From Micropterix aruncella (Eukaryota > Arthropoda > Insecta > Lepidoptera > Micropterigidae): 64,000 nucleotides of DNA. A program made the translations under genes and the position numbers. The stretch lies in contig OX155974.1 in assembly GCA_944548615.1 (NCBI GenBank), positions 2,790,001-2,854,000 of the forward strand, read 5' to 3'. The notes under the pieces are model-generated. The model saw only the letters and a list, made by a program, of their open reading frames with translations, was not told the DNA's origin and made no database searches. Shown here one piece after another: positions 33,329-43,883 of the stretch; within the stretch, counting starts at the first letter, position 1, and each line of letters opens with the position of its first letter.

Positions 33329-35545
33329 GATCTTCATCTAGAATTAAGCAGCGTATTAAGTGGCGAGGATTTTCACAAGTGCGACAGAGTTTCCTTCAGC
33401 CAATCGGAACGTACCACGGTGCTATGTGAGGAGTCGCATAATGCCAAGTTTCTGCGCCTGGCAAACGCAGGGCATTCCCGCAAGGAGGTACCGAAATACG
33501 CTGTAAGTACTGTCATTAATCTTTCGAAAATTGACATTGACCAGCCGACGACAGAAATTCTTAGCAGGGGATTAAATTATGTACCGACACCGAACCGTTT
33601 GCCTGTGGAAAGTATTATCGGTGGCATTGAAGAAGTCATCTCTCGTAACAAGATCCCTGCGCCAGAGGCCGACTTACTGCGACAGGATGTGGCTGTCTTT
33701 GTACGCAAGGCCAAGCTCCCACAGTCGAACACCACAGCCGCCCAGAGAAAAAGCTTAAAATCTCTGCGGGATAATAAGGACGTAGTTGTGTTGCGGGCCG
33801 ATAAAGGCAACGCAACCGTGATACTCGATACTGTGGACTACGAGCGGAAAATTGGGACGCTCTTAGAAGACGCCAACACTTACGAGAAGGTGAATTACAA
33901 TCCCACGAGCAGAATTACCAGGCAAACGAGAGTTTTAATCGATAAATCTGTCACTTCCCTCCCAGAAATAGCTTATCTCACTAAACCACGTAACGTACAG
34001 CCACCGAAATTATATGGCTTACCTAAAATCCATAAGGATAATGCACCATTGAGACCGATTGTGAGCCAAATCGACAGCCCCACATATCCTCTGTCAAAAC
34101 ACTTGGCTGGTGTCCTCCAACCGCTTACGGGCAAAACGACGTCTTACGTGAAAGACTCGCGACATTTCGTAAGCATTATTAGAAGCTTAAAACTGGCCGA
34201 AGACGAAATAATGGTGAGCTTTGACGTCGAATCTTTATTTACGAATTTGCCCATTTCGGAGTGTCTTACGGTGGTGAGAGATAAACTAAGGTCTGAGGAC
34301 CTCCCTATTAGCTACGCCGACATGCTTCAACATTGCCTGACATCCTGCTACTTTCTATGGAACGGCGATTATTACAAACAAATCGACGGAGTAGCAATGG
34401 GATGCCCCGTATCGCCGATAGTTAGTGACCTATATATGGAATATTTTGAGGAATTAGCCATAAAAACCTCCAAAATTAAACCCATTCTCTGGCTTCGCTA
34501 CGTGGATGATACCTTCTGCATCCTGAAAGGCAACATTCAAACGGTGAAAGAATTCCTGGGTCATCTAAACTCCATACACCCAAAAATCAGTTTCACCTAT
34601 GAAGTAGAGAAGGACGGCTCCTTACCATTTTTGGATGTCAAAGTGACGAGGAGAAGTGACAATACTCTCGGACATACGGTATATCGGAAGCCCACACATA
34701 CGGACAGATATTTGCATGCAAGCTCACACCATCATCCCTACCATCTACGTTCAGTGCAAACGTCGCTCGTGAATCGAGCACGCGATCTATGCGACACTGA
34801 GCATTTTCCGAAGGAGATGGAACATGTCAATGATGTCCTTAGGAAAAATGGATACGGAAAATATCACGAGACACGCACACGATCTAATACGGACGAAACT
34901 CAAAAACCGAGCAGATCAAGAGCATTCTTACCATACGTCAAGGGCGTGACAGATCGAATAAGTAAGATGCTAAACAGATTCGATATAAAAACGATCTTCA
35001 AACCGACCCAAAATATAGCTCGATTTTTGAGGCCTGTAAAGGATGTAATACCACTGCAAACCCCGGGTGTGTATAAAGTCGAATGCAGCTGCGGTCTAGC
35101 CTACGTTGGACAAACGAAACGGCCCATAGCCACGCGACTGACAGAACACATCAAAGCTGTTAAAAACGTTCAGCGAGAAAAATCGGCGATCTGCGAACAT
35201 ATATTGGATAGCGGAAGTAACCACTGGATGCAGTTTCAAAATCCCATTGTTCTATCGAAGGAACAATTCTACTTTCCTCGCATGATCCGGGAAGCCATTG
35301 AAATAAGAAGAACTCCGAACTTCAATAGAGATGACGGCTACAAACTCTCTTCTACGTGGAACCCTCTTCTTAAAATGTTCCCGCCGCCGAACGCCGAACG
35401 CAAAGACGTAAAACAGGATACAGTGAGTGTTGTGTGCAAGACGGATTTTAAAAATTCCCGCGCTCCGAGCCCGGCCCCCCACCACCGTTATAACCTACGC
35501 AGTGGCGGCAGCGGTTTGCGGCCTACCCGCAAAACAACGGACTGA
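33329..35545 (+). CDS. Penelope-like element protein: reverse transcriptase plus GIY-YIG endonuclease
   Basis: The frame is open from after a TAG at about 33328 to TGA at 35543-35545, over 730 codons without a stop. RT motifs in order: GLPKIHKDNAPLRPIVSQID, MVSFDVESLFTNL, GVAMGCPVSPIVSDLYM, and the catalytic WLRYVDDTFCI. LPFLDVKVTRR and VYRKPTHTDRYLHAS follow, which are Penelope hallmarks. Near the C-terminus lies a GIY-YIG nuclease (GVYKVECSCGLAYVGQTKRP, then TRLTEH). There is no ATG near the beginning: the residue before LCEESHNAKF is encoded by GTG, and upstream residues (SGEDFHKCDRVSFSQ) are in frame. The copy is therefore probably 5'-truncated or starts elsewhere. All catalytic residues look intact, which points to recent activity. 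The 3' flank (GCAACGTCACCGAAACGTCG) recurs at 39360-39480. Confidence 0.9.
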   Translation, partial: DLHLELSSVLSGEDFHKCDRVSFSQSERTTVLCEESHNAKFLRLANAGHSRKEVPKYAVSTVINLSKIDIDQPTTEILSRGLNYVPTPNRLPVESIIGGIEEVISRNKIPAPEADLLRQDVAVFVRKAKLPQSNTTAAQRKSLKSLRDNKDVVVLRADKGNATVILDTVDYERKIGTLLEDANTYEKVNYNPTSRITRQTRVLIDKSVTSLPEIAYLTKPRNVQPPKLYGLPKIHKDNAPLRPIVSQIDSPTYPLSKHLAGVLQPLTGKTTSYVKDSRHFVSIIRSLKLAEDEIMVSFDVESLFTNLPISECLTVVRDKLRSEDLPISYADMLQHCLTSCYFLWNGDYYKQIDGVAMGCPVSPIVSDLYMEYFEELAIKTSKIKPILWLRYVDDTFCILKGNIQTVKEFLGHLNSIHPKISFTYEVEKDGSLPFLDVKVTRRSDNTLGHTVYRKPTHTDRYLHASSHHHPYHLRSVQTSLVNRARDLCDTEHFPKEMEHVNDVLRKNGYGKYHETRTRSNTDETQKPSRSRAFLPYVKGVTDRISKMLNRFDIKTIFKPTQNIARFLRPVKDVIPLQTPGVYKVECSCGLAYVGQTKRPIATRLTEHIKAVKNVQREKSAICEHILDSGSNHWMQFQNPIVLSKEQFYFPRMIREAIEIRRTPNFNRDDGYKLSSTWNPLLKMFPPPNAERKDVKQDTVSVVCKTDFKNSRAPSPAPHHRYNLRSGGSGLRPTRKTTD

Positions 35546-35670
35546 CAGCTCTTCAGTTTACCCTTGACAACGGCGGCTGCAACGTCACCGAAACGTCGGG
35601 TCCTACAAATTTCACGCGGTAAATTCGTTTTCTATCCTATTTATAATGTCAAACAACCGCGATAGTCTTC
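35546..35670 (+). mobile_element. Penelope-like element 3' UTR
   Basis: GACAGCTCTTCAGTTTACCC to TTCTATCCTATTTATAATGTC follows the stop and is shared with the chimeric fragment at 39360-39465, so it belongs to the element. Confidence 0.65.
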
Positions 35671-35675
35671 GATTT

Positions 35676-36045
35676 CATATTTTTTAGTGGGTTCATTAGT
35701 ACAACGAAGTAAGCAACTTTTGATAAAAATTTAGAAAAAACCAAAGGATTTTTTTTTGAATAAACGGATTTTTGTTTTTTTAATTTGAAAGTTTGAAGAT
35801 TTCGACTGTTAGATAAAGGTTTGAGACAAATTTGAGCGCGCTGCTCCGTCTAGTGGTAGATATTATATCGTAAATAAACAATATTAGTGACATTTTACTT
35901 ACCGCTAGATAGCGCATCATTATCATGGCTTTTACACTATTGAAAAACACTAAACGTTAATTAAAAAAAAAAAAAAATTGTTTTTTTCACGTTTTTTTCA
36001 AAAGTTGTTTCTTTTGTGGTACTGATTCACCCACTAAAAAAATGC
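35676..36045. mobile_element. TIR element of the GTGAATCAGTAC family
   Basis: Left ATTTTTTAGTGGGTTCATTA, right GTACTGATTCACCCACTAAA; CAACTTTTGA / TCAAAAGTTG extends the inverse pairing. The interior carries CTAGATAGCGC and CGTCTAGTGGTAG. It is the (TA)-free sister of 23317-24421 and sits at the same place relative to the downstream zinc-finger gene. Confidence 0.7.
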
Positions 36046-36221
36046 CTGTGCAGTAAAAACAACTTGTATAAATATTGAATTTTATATTCCAATAGGTATG
36101 TGGCAATACTAAACACGAAACGTCAAAATTTATTTACGGTGTAGACTGTAGATCGTGTAAGTTTCTGCAGTTTTCCGCTTTATTTTACCTCTATATATAA
36201 TAAAAGGTATAAATATTCACC

Positions 36222-37367
36222 ATGGAAAGGCAGGAAAATGATAAATATAATGCAGACATTAAAATGAAGACAGAATTAGAGTCCGATGTCGAAGACAGGA
36301 TGCCAAGTTGCTCTGTCAATAAATACAGTGAAACGTTGAAACCAGAAAGCGATATTTGCTTCAAAGAGGAACAACCAAACTATTATTATATGGAAGCAAA
36401 TATTCTGGAATTTGAAGAGGCTGTAGCTTTCATAAAACCCGAACGAAGCGATCCTGTCGAATCAGTCAGCAAGGAACAGGAAGATGATATTGAGGAGACG
36501 AAAGAGGTCAAAGTATTGTTAACGAAATTTGATAAATTCACATGCGTTGTCTGCGATCGCCATCTAGACAGAAGCGTGCCAATGGGAGCATGCAAGCATG
36601 GCAATGAAATTGTGCTATTTTGCAAAGACTGTATCAGGCCAAATGGGAAGAAATATATTTGTGTCAAATGTAGATATGAATCAAGTAGTAGATTTCATCT
36701 AATTGAGCATGTTGATATAGTGCATAGAAAATTTAAGAAATATGCGTGTGAAGAGTGTGACAGGGCATTTCCATACAGAAAAAGTTTGGAAAGTCACGTC
36801 CAATCGATCCATCGCAAACTAAAGCATGCGTGTCAGCAGTGTAACAAAGTCTTTTGCTCTCGCCGCTACTTACAACAGCATTTAAATTTCACTCACCGGC
36901 GATTGAATGTATTCACGTGTGATTTATGCAAAACAGAATTTCCAAATCAAAAAAGCTTTAAACGGCACATCGATGGCGTTCATAGAAAAATGAAGGAATT
37001 TAAATGTAAGGAATGCAAACGCGCTTTCTTTAGGAGGAGTGATGTAATTAAACATGTCAATTCTGTCCACCGGAAATTGAAGCCTTTCGCGTGTGACAAA
37101 TGCAATCGCAGTTTTTCAAGTCGTGGACATTTAACGGTCCATATAAACTCAATCCATCTCAGAATTAAGTATGTTTGTGCGGAATGTAACAGAGCTTTCA
37201 CCCACAAGCCGTACTTAATCGGACATATAAATGTAATACACCGAAAAATTAAGCCATTTGTTTGTACATTATGCAGGCATGCATTTAGTCGGAAAATTTA
37301 TCTTAAAAATCACATGACTGCTGTCAAATGCCAATTGAAAGAGCAACGGTCGGCGGTAGACCTTTGA
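36222..37367 (+). CDS. C2H2 zinc-finger protein, 8 fingers (paralogue 2)
   Basis: Single exon, 381 aa, start CACCATGG. Acidic N-terminus (KMKTELESDVEDRMPSCS), the same Cys-rich module (CVVCDRHLD..CKDCIRP), then eight C2H2 fingers: CVKC, CEEC, CQQC, CDLC, CKEC, CDKC, CAEC and CTLC. The last finger again ends in Cys. It is very close to 24598-25755, but the changes cluster in finger helix positions (for example SSRGHLTVHIN here against ALCKNLKNHIN there, and HKPYLIGHIN against LKSTLIRHIN). That is the pattern expected if DNA specificity has diverged after duplication. The C-terminus differs (KEQRSAVDL). 3' flanking sequence stays alignable to about 37560. Confidence 0.88.
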   Translation: MERQENDKYNADIKMKTELESDVEDRMPSCSVNKYSETLKPESDICFKEEQPNYYYMEANILEFEEAVAFIKPERSDPVESVSKEQEDDIEETKEVKVLLTKFDKFTCVVCDRHLDRSVPMGACKHGNEIVLFCKDCIRPNGKKYICVKCRYESSSRFHLIEHVDIVHRKFKKYACEECDRAFPYRKSLESHVQSIHRKLKHACQQCNKVFCSRRYLQQHLNFTHRRLNVFTCDLCKTEFPNQKSFKRHIDGVHRKMKEFKCKECKRAFFRRSDVIKHVNSVHRKLKPFACDKCNRSFSSRGHLTVHINSIHLRIKYVCAECNRAFTHKPYLIGHINVIHRKIKPFVCTLCRHAFSRKIYLKNHMTAVKCQLKEQRSAVDL

Positions 37368-37599
37368 TGAGCACTCTTCGTCTTCTAAGCAAGCAGAACA
37401 TAGTGCATCGGTGGAGCACGAACACTTTTTTTAGATGAAATCGAGCAATGGGATCTCTAGTAGGTAGTATATTCTATTGTATGTATGCATTTTAGTTTTC
37501 AGTTATGTACTTTTTATATTTTTTTATTTATCTATGAACAGCCAATACGGAACAATCAAATGCATTTACTGATATGATTCTAATTGCTTAAAAACCTAG

Positions 37600-39190
37600 A
37601 TTTAAGTGTGTATGTTTATTATTATTTATAAGTTAGAAACCTACATTTTATCGAACAGTGGTTACTTATTTAACTTATTTTATTTTCGGATATAAATCAT
37701 TTATTGTATCTTAGTTGAAATAATATATTGAGCAGGAGAGGGGTTTGTTAGGACGCGGAGAAAATGTAAATATAATGTTTTTTAAAATAAGGAAATTAAG
37801 TTAATAAATTGGTAATATTATATTAAATATGGCTACTTATCAAGGTAATAGCAATTTGACAGTATATTCTATGGAATTTTCGTAAAATTTTGTAATCCAG
37901 AGATGTTTTGCTGTAAGAATGTACCTACATTATAGAGTTTACAGATACAGCATCAATGGGACCGATTGCGTTTCTTCGTGCACTAAAACTGAAATTAGTT
38001 CAAGCGTATGAGATAGAGCAATGCGTTAGAGTGGAATACGAAACGAACGATCGTCTATAAAAACTACCTCTCGAACCGTCCGAATAAATTTGAACACATT
38101 TCTTGCGGTGTAAGGTTCATATGTTTAATAGTTATAAGCTATAAGGTAAGTTTAATGATTATAAGTTATAAGATCCACAGTGTTTTAATATTATATCGTT
38201 CGGTTCAATATTATTAGTGTTTTATTCCACTTACCCCTTAATTAAAAAAGGTGCCGGTTTCTGCAATGGTTTGTGGTAGTTATTAGTAGTTTAATTATAA
38301 TTAATGTTATTATTATTATTAAACTTGACTTTCACTACTATTATGTGGTTTAATTTCATATCAAAATGTTGTCATTTGCCAGCTAATAATTCGAACTGCA
38401 AGAATGCATGTTCATGAACTGCAAATATATATACATACATGGATGAATAGAAGAGAAACCATTGGAGCAAGTAATCGATTATTGGTGGAGATGCGAGGAA
38501 AAAAATGTCAGCGGCTATAAAAATCATTAAAATTTAAGCATGTTTCCGCAGCAATTTGATGACCTACTTTTTAAAATTGAGACTAGCATACAAAGTTCGG
38601 TCGTTCATTTCGGTCGTTCACGTTACTTAATAAATCTTCATTAGTATTATTTCTTGCGATGTATTTTTATAGAGAGGTTACCGGGTATTCCAAAGACATT
38701 CGTGACTCCGATAAATCACGAAAAGCAATGTTGTATAGTCTCCCCAACGGGCCATGTCTTTTATTATTTTTTGTGAAGGCCCGCGAGGAGAGAATTGACA
38801 CTAGCCGGCTCATAATAAGCAAACTGGCATGCTCATAATATGCACACGTGTTCAAGGGCACACCCCCTTCCACACGCACCTCAGGTAGCATGCTCAAAAA
38901 TCAATCAACTGTTGATTTATGAGCATACTTGAAATGAGCATGCTCATTACTAGCAATGCTTCGACACACATGCCACTAGTGCAATTGCTCAATAGTAGCA
39001 TGCTCTCGTGCTATTAATGAGCATGTGTGTCAGTACTTTTAAACATGTTTGCCTTTTCTTATAAAATTCATCAAAAAAAATGTCTTATATCGTGGAAATA
39101 CGTAGTTCTATAAATAAAGGTTTGCACGATTGAATAATAAATCTACTGAACATTAATAAATCTGATTTTTGGGTGTTTGGAGTTTAGATG
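37600..39190. other. No gene seen; half MITE and small foldback
   Basis: 37950-38110 is a half copy of the GATTGCGTTTCTTCGTGCAC MITE found in full at 49327 and 49738. A foldback rich in GAGCATGCTCAT motifs lies at about 38885-39035. Nothing coding. Confidence 0.45.
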
Positions 39191-39194
39191 ACCC

Positions 39195-39480
39195 AGAAAT
39201 TCTTTCACCGTTTATGTGTTGCCCTTCAGGATGCAGAAGGTATCGTCCACGTAGCGAAGCCAGACGGACGACGGACTTTCGAAATTCGCGCTCGTCGGGC
39301 CCGCCCCCCACCACCCTTCTAATTTACGGCGGCAGCGGTATGCGACCTACCCGCATAACAACGGATTGACAGCTCTTGCTACCTTGGACTACGTCGCCAA
39401 AACGTCGTGTGCTACAAAATTCACGCTGTAAATTCGGTTTTTATCTTATTTATAATGTCGAATAACCACAATAGCCTCCG
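39195..39480. mobile_element. Chimeric Penelope-like fragment, inverted join
   Basis: 39201-39264 is the inverse of the RT motif region (it encodes WLRYVDDTFCILKGN on the minus strand). It is joined directly to the element's plus-strand 3' end (CGAAATTCGCGCTCGTCGGG to TTATAATGTCGAATAACC). Such inverted joins are usual for truncated Penelope insertions. Confidence 0.75.
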
Positions 39481-39589
39481 ATTTCATAAATTATGCCTTG
39501 CATGGTATGAAAGAGGGTATCTATGTTATTATTTTTTTCCAGCTAGCATGTACCTACTAGGAGGGACCGCTGTTTGACAAGACTGTCAA

Positions 39590-39870
39590 AATCATATACT
39601 AGAATAGACCGCGGGAGTACGAAGGTGGACTGTGAGTGAACGCGATAGCGGAATAGAAAGAGATGGCTGCATATGGTCCCTCTATCTTGGCTAGTCGCGC
39701 ATGCGCGTTTATATGATACATATTTGCGTTGCACTTAGTAGGTATATATTTAAGTGTGTCCCGTGCATGCGCGACTAAACAAGGATAGAAGGGGCCATAT
39801 GCAGCTTTCTCTTTCTATTCCTCTATCCATTTCTCAGGCTACTCGCGTGGACTGTTCTAGTATATTGTGG
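39590..39870. mobile_element. Foldback element, about 280 bp
   Basis: ATACTAGAATAGACCGCGGG at the left and CGCGTGGACTGTTCTAGTAT at the right are imperfect inverses. Pairing continues through GAATAGAAAGAGATGGCTGC / GCAGCTTTCTCTTTCTATTC and CTAGTCGCGCATGCGCG / CGTGCATGCGCGACTA. A TATA may be duplicated at the ends. Confidence 0.7.
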
Positions 39871-39889
39871 TCAAAATATATTACTTAGG

Positions 39890-40852
39890 TTACCTGCAAG
39901 AATAACGAATTTCTGGGGGGCGCCAGTTTTGCATGCGGCAGTCTTGCACAAATGTCACTTTTGACAGTTCCAAATCTGTTGAGGGCAGATTTGCAGGAGG
40001 CAACCTTGCAGGCGGCAACCTTGCAGGCGGCAACCTTGCAGGCGGCATTTTTGCAGACGGCATTCTTGCAGAAAGCAAACTTGCATACAAACCCGAAGTT
40101 AGCAACGTTTGAGAATGGCGCATTAGGACATGATTACATGAATAAAATAATTTTATATTATTTTACAAACCAAAAATAAAGCAGTAAAGCGGTCATATGT
40201 TATTCATTTTAAATTTAGAAAAAGAAGTAGCAAATTATCATGTCAGGGTAAATTAAAGTGGTGAATATTTTTACCTCTCCACATTTAATTACCGGCATCC
40301 TTGTAGTGGATGATTCAGTACATCAAACTAAACATTAAAAAAAATGTTTTAAGTTTTTCTGTTAGGTTAGGTTAGGTTAGGTTTTTCTTTCCCTAAAATC
40401 GAAGTGACATTAATTACCGGCATCCTTGTAGTGGATGATTCAGTACATCAAACTAAACATTTAAAAAAATGTTTTAAGTTTTTCTGTTAGGTTAGGTTAG
40501 GTTAGGTTTTCCTTTCCCTAAAATCGAAAGTTGATTGCTGAGATCCGCGATGGAGAGGACACTCAAAGAAGTGGACTGGTTTCCGTACCCTGACATAATG
40601 AAAACGCGGCTTTTGTCGATTTCTGCTCTGGTAACACTAAATTTTAAATACGATGTTTTGCTTCTAACTTCATTTTCTGCAAAAATGCCGTCTGCAAAAA
40701 TGCCGACCCTCGAAACGTCAGTTTGACATTTGCAAAACTGCCTTCTGCAAGATTGCCTTCTGCAAAACTGCCGCCTGCAAGAATGCCGTCTGCAAGATTG
40801 CCGTCTGCAAATCTGCCTTCTGCAAGTTTGATGGGACCCGAATTTCTCTAAA
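39890..40852. mobile_element. Foldback-like element with 15 bp repeat arrays at both ends, copy 1
   Basis: Left array (plus) 39927-40095 and right array (minus) 40690-40838 are inverted relative to each other, each built of TTGCAGGCGGCAACC-like 15 bp units. The interior holds two copies of a block of about 125 bp (TTACCGGCATCCTTGTAGTG..CAGTACATCAAAC..TTAGGTTAGGTTAGG) at about 40286-40400 and 40410-40525. The layout recalls FB/Galileo elements, whose inverted ends contain short tandem repeats. A shorter copy lies at 45985-46392 in the opposite order. Confidence 0.6.
39933..40112 (+). CDS. Pentapeptide-repeat-like small frame
   Basis: A 59 aa frame inside the left 15 bp array: MRQSCTNVTFDSSKSVEGRF, then units AGGNL, AGGNL, AGGNL, AGGIF, ADGIL, AESKL, AYK and a short tail to TGA. 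Hydrophobic L/F recurs every fifth residue with small residues (A, G) around it, the geometry of pentapeptide-repeat proteins. The same frame with the same N-terminal part is open in the inverted copy at 46268-46380. No start context or promoter is evident, so it may be a chance property of the DNA repeat. Confidence 0.3.
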   Translation: MRQSCTNVTFDSSKSVEGRFAGGNLAGGNLAGGNLAGGIFADGILAESKLAYKPEVSNV

Positions 40853-40953
40853 ATCGGAACACTGGTAACACTCAGAGACGTCAGAAGTTGTTTTAGTGCA
40901 TAAATGAGTAGTGTTTTATAATATTTTAGAGGCAATATTCGTTTGCTTTTACA

Positions 40954-41991
40954 ATGGATCGAGCAATAACCGTAAAGATAGAAAACGAAATCGAAATCCC
41001 TCTTCCAAAGAAAGATTTTCTGTGTCAGCGGTGCGATCATTCGTTTGCGAGCCGCCAAAACCTGCGTTTTCACGTCGAATCGCAGCACGAATTTAAGAAA
41101 TACGAATGCCCGGAGTGCACGAGTTCGTTCACGAGAAAATCCAATTTAAAAATCCACGTTGATTCGTCGCACAGAAAATTGAGGCAGTTTAGTTGTAACC
41201 AGTGCAGCAAGGCGTTTTCTCATTTAACGAAAATGAGACGCCATCACGATCTGTGCCATGTAAAACCGACGAATTACTTCTGCGAGGATTGCAAGAAAGG
41301 TTTTATCTTGAAACGACGGTTGATTTTACACATAGAAGCCGTACATAAGAAGGTTAAGCATTTCGTCTGCGGGGAGTGCAACGGCGCGTTCCGCACTAAA
41401 GGCAATCTGAAATTCCACATCAATTCCGTTCATAAGAAGCTAAAAGACTTCCTATGCCAAGAGTGCGACAGCGCATTTTCGCATAAAGCGTCGCTGAGAC
41501 TCCACGTCGAAATCGTACACCGAAAACTGAAACGTTTCTCATGTGAGATCTGCAGCATGGCGTTCAGCCAACAAAGCAAATTAAAAGACCACTTCGAAGC
41601 GGTACATTTAAAAATAAAAAAATGCCACTGCGGTGAATGCGGCGGAACTTTCGCTAACAAAGCGTCTTTGAAAGTCCACATTAAATCCGTCCATCGCAAA
41701 CTAACGAAATTCTCCTGTGACGAATGCGAGAAGGTGTTCACTCAGAAGGCCAGCCTCAAAACGCATATAGAATCGCTGCACAGAAAAGTGAAAAAGTATA
41801 AGTGTCCGGAATGTGACCGATTGTTCGGTCAAAAGGGCAATTTGAAACCACATATCGAAGCCGTGCACCAGGGCTTAAAGAAATTTCACTGTCAGAACTG
41901 TAATAAGAACTTTACAAGCCTGGGAAATTTGAAGAGGCACATTATTGTCGGGCGATGTAAAGCTAAAAGAAGCAGCGATTCCCAACTGTGA
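40954..41991 (+). CDS. C2H2 zinc-finger protein, 11 fingers
   Basis: Single exon, 345 aa. A short N-terminus (MDRAITVKIENEIEIPLPKK) with a possible SUMO motif (VKIE) is followed immediately by eleven fingers: CQRC, CPEC, CNQC, CEDC, CGEC, CQEC, CEIC, CGEC, CDEC, CPEC and CQNC. They are joined by H(R/K)K-type spacers of 5-7 residues; the last finger ends in C (RHIIVGRC). Nearly the whole protein is DNA-binding array, with no effector domain visible. Its start lies about 100 bases from the edge of the 15 bp repeat element, so its promoter region overlaps transposon sequence. Related to the paralogues at 24598 and 36222 by linker style only. Likely a nuclear DNA-binding protein; no target known. 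Confidence 0.88.
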   Translation: MDRAITVKIENEIEIPLPKKDFLCQRCDHSFASRQNLRFHVESQHEFKKYECPECTSSFTRKSNLKIHVDSSHRKLRQFSCNQCSKAFSHLTKMRRHHDLCHVKPTNYFCEDCKKGFILKRRLILHIEAVHKKVKHFVCGECNGAFRTKGNLKFHINSVHKKLKDFLCQECDSAFSHKASLRLHVEIVHRKLKRFSCEICSMAFSQQSKLKDHFEAVHLKIKKCHCGECGGTFANKASLKVHIKSVHRKLTKFSCDECEKVFTQKASLKTHIESLHRKVKKYKCPECDRLFGQKGNLKPHIEAVHQGLKKFHCQNCNKNFTSLGNLKRHIIVGRCKAKRSSDSQL

Positions 41992-42188
41992 ACTGCTAAT
42001 ATTCTAAGCCAAGGATTCCCAACTGTAAACTGTAAGGTTTCTAAGCCAGTGATCCCTGCCGGGCGAATGAAATGGCCTGGGGGGCGATTGAGAATTTTTT
42101 TAAATCTTAGGCGTGCGATTTCATATGGTTTTGGAGGATAACATGTTTGGTTTATGCTTCAAAGCTGGCTCAATAGCGCCCCGTCATC

Positions 42189-42620
42189 ATGACTTCATCA
42201 TTTGGTACCGGCGAGTTACCCAAGGACTCGAAAAGAGCTGTCCTTATGACTAACATTGGCCCACTAGGCTGCAACTGTCGTTGGCAAAGTATGGAGCGGA
42301 TTATCTGCGAATTGAGAACATTTTTTCTTCATAATAAAGTAGGTAATCTGTCAAAAACAGTATGGGTTTACTTCTGGCGGATCTACCGTCTGCTAAGATG
42401 CCTCCACGAATGGATCAAGGGAATCGACGATCATCAGCAATTTGACATTGTTTATCTGGACTTTTAAAAATTTCGACAGTTCCTACACAACGTCTGTTAC
42501 TCAGATCGGAAGATTTTGCTATACGTGAGAGGCTGCTTAAATAGATTGAATCGTTCCTGAAAGAAAAGCAATTTTAAGAAAGGATGTGAAAGTCCCTGTC
42601 CGACACAAAACCTGTTGAAA
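42189..42620 (+). mobile_element. CR1/L2-like reverse transcriptase fragment
   Basis: Frame reads RCLHEWIKGIDDHQQFDIVY then LDF-stop-KFRQF.., matching the ..EW...LD.G...D.VYLDF.KAFD motif of LINE RT domain 2-3, and further on ILLYVRGCLNRLNRS. Single fragment, several breaks. Confidence 0.55.
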
Positions 42621-43737
42621 GTGGAATATACCATACTCAGTGCACCTACTTTTTACACGACTGTCTAACAAAAAAAGAGTGCAGTGTTCATCTATGTAAG
42701 TTTTCCGTTTCTTTATTGACCATAACTTCTAAACGCTTGAACCGATTTAGAAGTGTGTGGTATTGTTAGAACCTTTAAGTCATCCCGAGTGTCATAGGGT
42801 ACATTAACTGTCCAAATATCAAGTAAGTATTTGTCTAAATGTCCAAATCTCCAATTTCAATAAATTAACGTAAATATATCGTTTGGTGTCAAATGAAAGG
42901 TCTGATTGAGCACATTCCGGAAATATACATCTATCTATATGGATAAATACAGAAACCATAAATATTTCATAAAAAAAAACAGCAATGAAAATAATTATAA
43001 ATACAATACTTCATTTTCTTGTTTTTCTTATCTGAATGTTACCCAGCAACGTCCGGACCACCTACCGCTTCTACTCCTTGCATGACATCCCTTACCACCC
43101 CTACCCCTAAGGAAGCTAGGGGTGTCCCACAGCCTTATTCACAATCGATACTTTAGGGTCCCTTATCTCAAGTTTGCCCTAACTTGGTCGATTCATATTC
43201 AGAAATCATACTTAAGTAGCTACTCAAGTAAGTCACTCGAGTGCGCCCTTAACGGATACATATTCTATATATGTTTACACGACTGCTAAACAGAAAAGGA
43301 GTGTAACGTGTACCGACGATGGCACGAAAACTATAACAGCCCGACTTAGGCTAGAACCTAGTCCCTAATAAGTCTGTGGCTAGAACTCACAGAGCAGTTT
43401 TCATTTTAACCGCGCCCGCCGCGGTTGTGGGTCGACTGTTTTTTTCAAAACTCGCGACACCGCAGGTCACGCTCACAAATATGCCCTCAAACAAACATGG
43501 ATTCCGTGCGTGCCAAGGCAAGTACTGCCTCTTATTAAACACGAAAATAAATAAGCATATCAGGGTGCATGCCCTTTGCAAAACCCTGCGCGATTGGAGG
43601 ACTCGTGCCTTCACCATGAAACTCGTGACTTTGGAAAGGGAGTTAACATATCAAACCCGTGCGCGTTTCGAGACAGCACTGCTTTCTATTGCACACGCAA
43701 ACGGAAATACGCACCCCGGCCACTCAAAACACGTGGG
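42621..43737. other. No gene seen
   Basis: Contains a dispersed-repeat stretch near 42700-42800 (CTAAACGCTTGAACCGATTT), then GC-richer sequence with an open frame at 43376-43759. That frame has no recognisable domain and runs into the dispersed repeat at 43738-43850, so I do not call it a gene. Confidence 0.4.
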
Positions 43738-43850
43738 AAGTATCGAGTTCCGAGATTAGCCGATGATTCTCGTCGGATTGAGGATGATATCGAATTCAAT
43801 GTCGCGTCGCGTTGACGTATCGTATCGCCAGTTCAGAATCCCGGGGTAGG
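43738..43850 (+). repeat. Dispersed repeat, partial copy
   Basis: TATCGAGTTCCGAGATTAGC to AATCCCGGGG matches part of 3985-4120, and the inverse at 53060-53155. Confidence 0.6.
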
Positions 43851-43883
43851 TAATCTTTGCCGGGAAAGTGTCGGGTGAGTTTT

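Noticed and set aside
33419..33421. GTG as start codon of the Penelope-like protein
   Set aside because: The frame continues upstream for about 30 codons with plausible residues; eukaryotic GTG starts are rare, so this only marks where the ORF call began.
40492..41088. 198-codon minus frame with CRRQ repeats
   Set aside because: It runs through the 15 bp array in a different frame and into the zinc-finger gene's antisense; the repeated CRRQ is another reading of the same DNA repeat.
43376..43759. 127-codon plus frame starting MARTHRAVFIL
   Set aside because: No domain, overlaps an opposite-strand frame and ends in a dispersed repeat.
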